From NCBI GenBank assembly GCA_947243845.1, contig CAMXIF010000003.1, positions 109,704 through 173,703 on the forward strand: DNA of 64,000 nucleotides. The letters are read 5' to 3'. How positions within the stretch are numbered: position 1 is the stretch's first letter; every line of letters begins with the position of its first letter. The position numbers and the translations under genes are program-made. Shown piece after piece: positions 45,825 through 53,311 of this stretch. This stretch comes from an uncultured bacterium. Lineage in GTDB: Bacteria > Bacillota > Clostridia > Lachnospirales > Lachnospiraceae. Under the pieces are notes generated by a model. The model saw only the letters and a program-made list of their open reading frames with translations, had not been told where the DNA came from and ran no database searches.

Positions 45825-47204
45825 ATGTATCAAATTAATTTTCAGAATCCAATTCATATATACTTCATCGGTATCGGCGGCATCAGCATGAGCGGACTCG
45901 CTGAGATTCTCCTGACAGAAGGCTTTACGATCTCCGGCTCCGACAGGGCCCCCTCCGATCTGACGCGCATCCTCACAGAGTGCGGCGCTTCTGTATACTA
46001 TGGACAACGCGAAGAAAATATTACCCCGGACATCGATCTGATCGTCTACACGGCTGCCATCAAATCTGATAATCCTGAACTGGCTGCTGCGAAGAAACTG
46101 AATATCCCCGTCCTGACCAGAGCCCAGCTTCTCGGCCAGATGATGAAGAATTACAGGATTCCCGTAGCTATAAGCGGCACCCATGGCAAGACCACCACCA
46201 CATCCATGATCTCACAGATTCTTCTGGACGCAGATGTTGATCCTACCTTGTCCATCGGCGGAGTCTACAAACCTATCGGAGGCAACATTCGCGTAGGCGC
46301 CTCAGAATATTTTGTCACGGAAGCCTGCGAGTACACAAACAGCTTTTTAAGTTTTTTCCCCAAGATAAGTATTATTCTTAATATAGAGGAAGACCATCTG
46401 GATTTCTTTAAAGATATTCAGGATATCCGCGATTCCTTCCATCGCTTTGCGCTTCTGCTTCCCGAGGACGGCACCCTTATCATTAACAAGGATATCGATC
46501 ATGTGGAGGAGATTACCGCAGGGCTTTCCTGCCGGGTTGTCACCTACGGTTTTTCCCCTTCCTCCGACTACAGCGCATCACAGATCACCTATGATGCTTT
46601 CGGCTGCCCCTCTTTTCATCTTATGCATGGAGATGCCAAAGAAGAAGTATTCTCTTTAAAAGTTCATGGGAAACATAATGTCTCCAACGCCCTGGCCGCC
46701 ATTGCCCTGGCGGATGTGCTTGGTATTCCCGCCGATGTGACCGCAAGAGGGCTGCTCGCTTTCAATGGAACAGACCGCCGTTTCGAGTATAAGGGGCAGC
46801 GAAACGGTGTGAATATCATTGACGACTATGCACATCATCCCACAGAGATCCGCGCAACTCTAACTGCCGCCGGCGAATACCCCCACAAGAAACTCTGGTG
46901 CGTCTTCCAGCCGCATACCTATACGCGTACCAAGGCTTTTCTCGATGAATTCGCCGAAGTCCTGTGCCTTGCCGATGAGATCATCCTGGCAGATATCTAT
47001 GCCGCCAGAGAGAAGGATACGCTCGGCATCAGTTCACAGACCTTACAGCAAAAAATTGAGGCGCTGGGCCATTCCTGCCACTACTTCTCCGACTTTGAGG
47101 CAATCGAAAATTTCCTCATTGAAAATTGCACAAAGGACGATCTGTTGATAACTATGGGGGCCGGCGATATTGTGAAAATCGCGGAAAACCTGCTTCAGAA
47201 ATAA
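45825..47204 (+). CDS. murC: UDP-N-acetylmuramate--L-alanine ligase
   Basis: This 459-aa Mur ligase adds L-Ala to UDP-MurNAc. The UDP-binding GIGGISMSGLA, the ATP loop SGTHGKTTTTSM (GTHGKTT at 118-124), ITEACEY-type and DDYAHHPTEI motifs are in their usual positions for MurC. It is a single gene outside any dcw cluster, ending in a strong terminator. Confidence 0.96.
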   Translation: MYQINFQNPIHIYFIGIGGISMSGLAEILLTEGFTISGSDRAPSDLTRILTECGASVYYGQREENITPDIDLIVYTAAIKSDNPELAAAKKLNIPVLTRAQLLGQMMKNYRIPVAISGTHGKTTTTSMISQILLDADVDPTLSIGGVYKPIGGNIRVGASEYFVTEACEYTNSFLSFFPKISIILNIEEDHLDFFKDIQDIRDSFHRFALLLPEDGTLIINKDIDHVEEITAGLSCRVVTYGFSPSSDYSASQITYDAFGCPSFHLMHGDAKEEVFSLKVHGKHNVSNALAAIALADVLGIPADVTARGLLAFNGTDRRFEYKGQRNGVNIIDDYAHHPTEIRATLTAAGEYPHKKLWCVFQPHTYTRTKAFLDEFAEVLCLADEIILADIYAAREKDTLGISSQTLQQKIEALGHSCHYFSDFEAIENFLIENCTKDDLLITMGAGDIVKIAENLLQK

Positions 47205-47212
47205 TTATTCAC

Positions 47213-47265
47213 AATATCCACAGAAAAGAACCGAAGATTCGGAGATTTCTCTGTGGATATTTTTG
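47213..47265 (+). terminator. murC terminator
   Basis: Outer arms AATATCCACAGA and TCTGTGGATATT enclose an inner hairpin CCGAA-GA-TTCGG and are followed by TTTT. The outer arms each contain a DnaA-box-like nonamer. Confidence 0.75.
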
Positions 47266-47318
47266 TGGAAGAAATCGCACAGTTTTTCGGCGTTTGCTCA
47301 TCAGTATCCACAATGTCC
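47215..47318. promoter_or_regulatory. Cluster of DnaA-box-like sites
   Basis: ATATCCACA (about 47215), TGTGGATAT (about 47252) and GTATCCACA (about 47305) each match the DnaA consensus TTATCCACA at 8 of 9 bases. The 305-bp gap before the dnaD-like gene holds these, the murC terminator and a palindrome AAACCGGTTT. Two of the sites are the arms of one hairpin and so are not independent. Confidence 0.4.
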
Positions 47319-47509
47319 ACATTTTGTTGCACTGCCAAGAACAAACGTTTCTAAACCGGTTTGTGACAGTTTGCCTATATCTTTTTGCAAAACGCTATGC
47401 TATAATTCACTTTGTTCTCTTATGGGAACCTCTCGCGGAAGGAGTGAAACACCGCTTAATTTCCAACCGTGAAATTATAGTTTTATGTATATGCAGGGTG
47501 GGTAAAATA

Positions 47510-48553
47510 ATGGGGTTTTTGACAATTTATCAGGACAATTATACAGATTCCACGGTAATCTCTAACCGTTTCATAGATGAATATATGCAGGCTGCCAATG
47601 ATGCTCAGCTCAAAATCTATCTGTATCTGATCCGCATGATGAGTGCACGGCTCAATACCAGTATCAGCGATATTGCAGATACTTTTAACTATACCGAAAA
47701 GGACGTAATGCGCGCTTTAAAATATTGGGAAAAGAATCGTCTTCTCACGCTGGATTATGATGAGCATAAAAATGTTATCGGCATCCATCTTCTGGATTTC
47801 GGCACTCCTACGGCGCCCCCGGTGACGCCGCAGATCGCCCCGGTTCCCAGTGTATCGGTTCCGTCCGTAACGCCTTTGGCATCTGTCGTGCCAATCGCCT
47901 CCAAACCCAATTATACACTGGATGAATTGAAAGCATTCAAATCCGATGAATCCTCCGCCAGACTTCTTTTTGTGGCGGAACAGTATTTAAAAAAGACTTT
48001 AAGCGCCAACGATGTACGCACCATCCTCTTTATCTCGGACAAGCTGGGATTCTCGGAGGATCTGATCGATCACCTGATCCAATACTGCGTAGACCGCGGC
48101 AAGAAAGATATGCGCTACATAGAAAAGGTGGCCCTAAGCTGGGCCGACCAGGGTATCACCACTCCCAAGCAGGCTGCAAAGCTCGCCGGAAAATACGAAA
48201 AATCCGTCTATGATATCATGAAGGCGCTGGGCCGGCATGGTACCCCTACAGATACGGAAGTATCCTATATCAACCGCTGGAAAAAGGAATATGGTTTCGA
48301 CACAGATGTCATTATGACGGCCTGTGAACGTACTGTGCTCGCCACAGACAACCACCGCTTTGAGTATGCCGACAGCATCTTAAGCAGCTGGTATAAGGCT
48401 GGAGTCCATCATAAGAGCGATATCCAATCCCTGGACGAAAACTATCGCCGTGGAAAGACGACTGCCCGCACTGTCACCAGCAACAAGTTTAACCAATTCA
48501 AACAAAATGACTATGATTTTGATGCTCTTGAGCAGGAAATCTTAAGCAACTAA
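47510..48553 (+). CDS. DnaD-like replication initiation protein with two DnaB_2 domains
   Basis: This 347-aa protein has an N-terminal winged-helix-like part and two tandem DDBH2/DnaB_2 domains (around SARLLFVAEQYLKK and DTEVSYINRWKKEYGFD). The second of these carries the YxxxI...YA-type motif (FEYADSILSSWYKAG). DnaD/DnaB proteins help load the replicative helicase. The ATG at 47510 has GGGTGGG upstream; the open frame extends far into murC but without a ribosome site. It lies 17 bp before the DnaC-like loader. Confidence 0.9.
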   Translation: MGFLTIYQDNYTDSTVISNRFIDEYMQAANDAQLKIYLYLIRMMSARLNTSISDIADTFNYTEKDVMRALKYWEKNRLLTLDYDEHKNVIGIHLLDFGTPTAPPVTPQIAPVPSVSVPSVTPLASVVPIASKPNYTLDELKAFKSDESSARLLFVAEQYLKKTLSANDVRTILFISDKLGFSEDLIDHLIQYCVDRGKKDMRYIEKVALSWADQGITTPKQAAKLAGKYEKSVYDIMKALGRHGTPTDTEVSYINRWKKEYGFDTDVIMTACERTVLATDNHRFEYADSILSSWYKAGVHHKSDIQSLDENYRRGKTTARTVTSNKFNQFKQNDYDFDALEQEILSN

Positions 48554-48570
48554 CCACAAGGAGTTCTGAC

Positions 48571-49542
48571 GTGCCACTGACAAACACACAATATGATCAG
48601 ATTCTTCATCAATATGAAGAGAAACAGGCGAAAAGCCGCCGTGAGGTAGAGCGGAAACTTTCCTATGTATATGAACATGTACCGGGATACAAGACCTTGG
48701 CGGAATCTGTCGCTTCCATCTCTGTTGCACAGGGCAAAAAACTTCTTGCCGGTGATGAAGAGGCATTGGAAGATCTCAAAGATTCCCTGGCTGAGCTTTC
48801 CGGCCGTAAGGCACAGCTTCTCAAAGACTCCGGATTCTCTGAAGATTACCTGGATCCCGTCTATGAATGTCCTGACTGTAAAGATACCGGCTATGTGGAC
48901 GGTGGGAAATGCCACTGCTTCCGTCAAGCCATGGTCACTCTTCTTTATGAACAGTCCAATATACAGGAAATGCTCCGTACCGAAAACTTCAGTACGTTAT
49001 CTTATGAATACTATCAGGGAGATGACCTGTCACGCTTCCAGAACGCAGTCAGAACCTGCCAAAATTTTATCAAAAATTTCAATTCCGACTACCATAATCT
49101 CTTTTTTTATGGTACAGTGGGTACGGGAAAATCATTTCTTTCCGGTTGTGTAGCAAAGGAGCTGATCGAACGAGGCCATTCCGTTATCTACTTCGGCGCC
49201 ACTGGTCTGTTTGATTTACTTTCTAAAAATTCCTTTGATTATAAAAACAGAGATGAACTGCGCAGCGCTTATGCCGACCTTTATCAGTGTGACCTGCTCA
49301 TTGTTGATGACCTTGGCACGGAACTCACTAACCAGTTCGTTACATCCCAGCTGTTTGCACTGTTAAACGAGCGTCACATGGGCAAGAAAGCTACCATTAT
49401 CTCCACAAACCTTTCTTTGGAAGAATTGAGGAACAGGTACTCCGATCGTATCTTTTCCCGCATTACAAGCAATTATGAAGTCTGTAAGCTGTCCGGACAG
49501 GACATTCGCATGTACAAAAAAAGACTTTTAAACAGAAAGTGA
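48571..49542 (+). CDS. DnaC/DnaI-like helicase loader ATPase
   Basis: This 323-aa AAA+ protein has an N-terminal region with a Cys-rich zinc-site candidate (CPDCKDTGYVDGGKCHC, about 105-122), Walker A FYGTVGTGKSFLSG, Walker B LLIVDDLGTE and sensor segment TIISTNLS. It is paired with the DnaD-like protein and loads the DnaB helicase. The start is GTG after AAGGAG. Confidence 0.92.
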   Translation: MPLTNTQYDQILHQYEEKQAKSRREVERKLSYVYEHVPGYKTLAESVASISVAQGKKLLAGDEEALEDLKDSLAELSGRKAQLLKDSGFSEDYLDPVYECPDCKDTGYVDGGKCHCFRQAMVTLLYEQSNIQEMLRTENFSTLSYEYYQGDDLSRFQNAVRTCQNFIKNFNSDYHNLFFYGTVGTGKSFLSGCVAKELIERGHSVIYFGATGLFDLLSKNSFDYKNRDELRSAYADLYQCDLLIVDDLGTELTNQFVTSQLFALLNERHMGKKATIISTNLSLEELRNRYSDRIFSRITSNYEVCKLSGQDIRMYKKRLLNRK

Positions 49543-49550
49543 GGATTTGA

Positions 49551-50753
49551 ATGACCAGGCGTGAAGAAAAAAGGAATTTGGAAACCATACCTGTCGGTTC
49601 TCTGGGAATGATTCCGTTAGAAGGCTGTATCAATCTTGGTAAAAAAGTCGATTACTATCTTGTTAAATGGCGCACCGAACGGGAGAGTGAACACAAAGAT
49701 TCTCTGGCCTTTTCCGGTTATCAGCGCAATACCTATATTCTGGATGCCAAAGTACCGCGTTTTGGCTCCGGTGAAGCCAAGGGCGTGATCAAAGAATCCG
49801 TCCGCGGAACAGATCTCTATCTTCTGGTAGACGTGGCCAATTACAGTCTTACTTATTCCCTTTGCGGGCATGAAAATCACATGTCCCCGGATGATCATTA
49901 TCAGGATTTGAAACGTATCATTGCTGCCGTTGGCGGCAAAGCTAGACGTATTACCGTTATCATGCCTTATCTCTACGAGAGCAGACAACATAAAAGAACC
50001 GCCAGGGAGTCTTTGGACTGCGCGCTGGCGCTTCAGGAAATGGTGAATATGGGTGTGGACAACATCATCACCTTTGACGCCCACGATCCCCGTGTACAGA
50101 ACGCGATTCCCCTGCATGGCTTTGAGACCGTTCAGCCCGCTTACCAGTTCATTAAGGGGCTGCTGTCCAATGTACGCGATTTGAAAATCGATGCCAATCA
50201 CATGATGGTCATCAGCCCGGATGAAGGCGGCATGAGCAGGGCTATCTACATCGCTAACGTATTAGGACTTGATATGGGTATGTTCTATAAAAGAAGGGAC
50301 TACACACAGATCATAAACGGTAGAAACCCGATTATTGCCCACGAATTTTTGGGGAGCAGTGTGGAGGGTAAAGATATGATCATCATTGATGATATGATCT
50401 CCTCAGGCGAAAGTGTATTAGAAGTCGCTGCTGCGCTCAAGGATCGAAAAGCCAACCGCATTTTCGTATTCTCCACTTTTGGATTGTTTACAGCCGGTCT
50501 TGCACGTTTTGACAAAGCCTATGAGGAAGGAATCATCCACAGAGTCCTGACAACCAATCTGATCTATCAGACGCCACAGCTTCTGGAACGGGAATGGTAT
50601 ATTGACTGTGATATGAGCAAATATATCGCCTATATCATCGACACCTTAAACCATGACACTTCCATCAGCGATCTGTTAAATCCAGTGGAACGTATTCAGG
50701 CCTGTGTGGCAAGATATAACGAAGGTGAAGAAATGGTACAAAGTTTCGATTAA
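49551..50753 (+). CDS. Divergent ribose-phosphate pyrophosphokinase homologue
   Basis: This 400-aa protein is longer than standard Prs (about 315 aa). The PRPP loop IIDDMISSGESV and metal-site segment ITFDAHDPRVQNA are clear, and PYLYESRQHKR matches the flexible catalytic loop. The first 80 residues lack the usual FSGxxNxxLA start. It probably makes PRPP from ribose-5-phosphate and ATP, or is a Prs-like paralogue. It starts 8 bp after the DnaC-like gene and likely shares its transcript. Confidence 0.85.
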   Translation: MTRREEKRNLETIPVGSLGMIPLEGCINLGKKVDYYLVKWRTERESEHKDSLAFSGYQRNTYILDAKVPRFGSGEAKGVIKESVRGTDLYLLVDVANYSLTYSLCGHENHMSPDDHYQDLKRIIAAVGGKARRITVIMPYLYESRQHKRTARESLDCALALQEMVNMGVDNIITFDAHDPRVQNAIPLHGFETVQPAYQFIKGLLSNVRDLKIDANHMMVISPDEGGMSRAIYIANVLGLDMGMFYKRRDYTQIINGRNPIIAHEFLGSSVEGKDMIIIDDMISSGESVLEVAAALKDRKANRIFVFSTFGLFTAGLARFDKAYEEGIIHRVLTTNLIYQTPQLLEREWYIDCDMSKYIAYIIDTLNHDTSISDLLNPVERIQACVARYNEGEEMVQSFD

Positions 50754-50780
50754 TATCGTATTGTGGACGCCTGCGCGGCC

Positions 50781-51233
50781 TTAAAACATGCCCATAATCT
50801 TCTCATTAAAAGATCCGCGCAGCGTATCATAATCCGTATATGCAAGCTGGCTGCTGTTCTTAAAGCGCACTCTCCACTCATCGCGCAGCGCATCCGCCAA
50901 CAACACGGCACATTCATTCTGTGTCAAAAGGATTGCCGGAAACACATAATATATCATGAAGCAGTTGATATCGACCTGTCTAGGCGCTGATATTTTACCT
51001 CTTTTGGAAAACTGATGTTCCACGACATCTGCAAACATCCCTGCTACCTCTTTGGCTTTGGCTTCCCGATCCGATGCCCGTACCAGAATCTCTATCATTT
51101 CCTGAAAAGTCTGCCCATGCATTTCCCTGAACTCTGTCATCCACTTATCATAGGACTTCTTTTTCAGACCATCCGTCATAGGATACATTTTGGCAAACAT
51201 TTGTTCGATACATTCCTGCATAACTTCCTCCAT
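50781..51233 (-). CDS. Hypothetical protein
   Basis: This 150-aa protein is predicted to be soluble and largely helical, with no recognised motif. It is convergent with the Prs-like gene and divergent from queT. The start ATG is followed by a second in-frame ATG four codons later, so the exact start is uncertain. Confidence 0.65.
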   Translation of the reverse strand: MEEVMQECIEQMFAKMYPMTDGLKKKSYDKWMTEFREMHGQTFQEMIEILVRASDREAKAKEVAGMFADVVEHQFSKRGKISAPRQVDINCFMIYYVFPAILLTQNECAVLLADALRDEWRVRFKNSSQLAYTDYDTLRGSFNEKIMGMF

Positions 51234-51311
51234 CTTACTTGACTTTTCTCAATTTACTGCTATACTTAATATCTGGAAAAACCCACGAAACAAGATTTTT
51301 CCATAATATAT

Positions 51312-51355
51312 ACGTCAGTTCGAGACCTTCCTGACGTTAAACAAAACTAAAGGAG
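51312..51355 (+). promoter_or_regulatory. PreQ1 class I riboswitch
   Basis: ACGTCAG and CTGACGT form the stem around loop TTCGAGACCTTC, followed by the A-rich tail TAAACAAAACTAAAGGAG that ends in the Shine-Dalgarno. Stem, loop length and tail match known preQ1-I aptamers in outline. The loop CCTT can pair with AAGG of the ribosome site, which suggests translational control. It sits just before a QueT-type gene, as expected. Confidence 0.75.
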
Positions 51356-51364
51356 AACAAAATT

Positions 51365-51910
51365 ATGAAAAACAAAGCAACCTCTGTCCCAGCAAGGACA
51401 GTCACTTCGCCAACGCTTGCGCTGGTTCAGGCGGCCATGATCGCCGCTATCTACGTTGTGCTCACCTTTGTAGCCAATGCCTTTGGACTTGCCAATCATG
51501 TCATTCAAGTCCGTTTCTCAGAAGCGCTCACCGTTCTGCCCTTTTTTACCCCGGCAGCGATTCCCGGTCTTTTTATCGGATGCCTTCTCAGCAACATACT
51601 GACAGGCTGTGCCCTGCCGGATATTGTATTTGGCAGTCTGGCAACTTTGATCGGCGCCGTGGGCACTTACGCTCTTCGCAGATGGAAATGGTGCGCACCC
51701 GTATGTCCGATCATTGCCAACACGCTCATTGTCCCCCTGATCTTAATCTATGGTTACGGTCTTTTGGTGCAACAATTGACCCCGCTGCAGTGCTATGGAT
51801 ACTATTGTCTCACTGTGGGCGCCGGAGAGGTAATCTCCTGCGGCATCTTGGGCATGATACTTCTTATGGCATTACAGAAATATCAGGGTAAAATATTTGG
51901 GACTTATTAA
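51365..51910 (+). CDS. QueT family queuosine-precursor transporter
   Basis: This 181-aa membrane protein has about five helices and the segment VRFSEALTVLPFFTPAAIPG typical of the QueT S-component of ECF transporters. The preQ1 riboswitch directly upstream supports import of a queuosine precursor. The shared ECF ATPases are not in the window. Confidence 0.9.
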   Translation: MKNKATSVPARTVTSPTLALVQAAMIAAIYVVLTFVANAFGLANHVIQVRFSEALTVLPFFTPAAIPGLFIGCLLSNILTGCALPDIVFGSLATLIGAVGTYALRRWKWCAPVCPIIANTLIVPLILIYGYGLLVQQLTPLQCYGYYCLTVGAGEVISCGILGMILLMALQKYQGKIFGTY

Positions 51911-51924
51911 ATCTATCATAACAA

Positions 51925-52587
51925 TCAGTTTTTACAACATTTATGTAAGATGCGTTCTACTATTTTTTCGCTCTGTGGCAGGAAAAATCCTGCCACAGGC
52001 CCTACCAGACAAGCACAGACAATCGTTCCAATACCAAAGGATCCTCCAAGCACAAATCCCGCCGCCACAAACGACACATCCACGATGATTCGCACAACGC
52101 CAAACTTCTTATGAGATTTTTCACTGATCACCAGCGCTACCAGATCATTGGGCCCGGTTCCCGCATCCGACTTGATCACAATCGTCATTCCGAAGGCCAG
52201 TATCACGCAGCCTAAGGCAAGTACCGGCAGTTTAAACCATAATGTCCGCTCCTGCGCAAACATAAATTGCAGAAGTCTGGTAAAAAAGTCAATGATCGGC
52301 CCACCGCATACCATACAAAGAATGGTTCCAATCTTAATATAGTTTCTGTCCACGATCAAAAGCACCAGTATGATCAGGAAACAGATCGCTATGTGGGTGT
52401 AGCCGTGGGTCAACGCCGCCATACCAGTCACGCTGCTTATCGTGCGGAAAATACCCTGCACCAGCACATTGAAAGGATCTGCCCCCAAATCAGTCAGCAG
52501 GAATAATGTCACTCCCAGATGCGCTATTGTCAATCCAATCAGCAAAATTACCACCCGCAAAACCAATTCTTTTATCGACCGCTTCAT
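51925..52587 (-). CDS. YczE/YyaS-type membrane protein
   Basis: This 220-aa protein has five to six membrane helices. GADPFNVLVQGI and DAGTGPNDLVALVISEK are typical of the YitT/YczE group, whose biochemical role is unsettled. It is the last gene of a four-gene operon on the minus strand, 20 bp after the HAD gene. Confidence 0.82.
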   Translation of the reverse strand: MKRSIKELVLRVVILLIGLTIAHLGVTLFLLTDLGADPFNVLVQGIFRTISSVTGMAALTHGYTHIAICFLIILVLLIVDRNYIKIGTILCMVCGGPIIDFFTRLLQFMFAQERTLWFKLPVLALGCVILAFGMTIVIKSDAGTGPNDLVALVISEKSHKKFGVVRIIVDVSFVAAGFVLGGSFGIGTIVCACLVGPVAGFFLPQSEKIVERILHKCCKN

Positions 52588-52607
52588 ATTCCTACTCCTT
52601 CTATGAT

Positions 52608-53288
52608 TTATGTGAAGTCTCCCTGTTCATGTATCCCTTTCAGATAATCCCTGACCATCAGTAGATTTTCCAACACTACAATACTTTTTTCCCGCATCTC
52701 TTCTGTCGCCGGAAGCATATCCGGCACCATGATCGGTCTCATTCCTGCGCTGTATGAGGCACGGATTCCATTATGGGAATCCTCTATGGCATATGCAAGT
52801 TGAGGGTTAACACCCATTTTATCGCAGGTCATCAGATAAATATCCGGTTCCGGTTTGCTTCTTTTTAACTGATCTCCACCCATGACTACTTTAAAGTAAT
52901 CATACAATCCCGCCTGCTTTAGTTCACTTGCCACTGCTTCCTGGCGGGTGGACGAAGCCACTGCTGTCGGGATGGCACAGTCTTTCAGATAATCCAGAAG
53001 TTCGCGCACACCTTTTTTGACCGGCAGACCGATATTGTCCGTGCGTTCATGGAACAGTACGGATGCTTCCTGTTTAAATTCCTCGTAGGGGAAATCACTG
53101 CCGTAATAATCCAACACAATTTCCTTCGTTTTTACAGCATTTGTCCCAATGCATGGCAGGAATACTTCCTGTATCCCCTGAAAACCATATTTTAAGCCTA
53201 CCTCTTCCCAGCAAGACAGGACAAGCCTCTCACTGTCAAAGATAACACCGTCCATATCAAAGATTACTGCCTGTATCTGTCTGTCCAT
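52608..53288 (-). CDS. HAD family phosphatase/phosphoglucomutase-like
   Basis: This 226-aa protein has the HAD motifs FDMDGVIFDSE (motif I), PTAVASSTRQ (motif II), Lys in LKRSKPEPD (motif III) and AIEDSHNGIRA (motif IV). The cap type and length fit beta-phosphoglucomutase-like phosphatases, but the substrate is not evident. Confidence 0.9.
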   Translation of the reverse strand: MDRQIQAVIFDMDGVIFDSERLVLSCWEEVGLKYGFQGIQEVFLPCIGTNAVKTKEIVLDYYGSDFPYEEFKQEASVLFHERTDNIGLPVKKGVRELLDYLKDCAIPTAVASSTRQEAVASELKQAGLYDYFKVVMGGDQLKRSKPEPDIYLMTCDKMGVNPQLAYAIEDSHNGIRASYSAGMRPIMVPDMLPATEEMREKSIVVLENLLMVRDYLKGIHEQGDFT

Positions 53289-53311
53289 TCCAAACCTCTT
53301 TCGCTTCCATT

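Noticed and set aside
47126..47509. A 128-codon N-terminal extension of the DnaD-like frame into murC
   Set aside because: It would overlap murC and the murC terminator and resembles no protein. The ATG at 47510 has a ribosome site.
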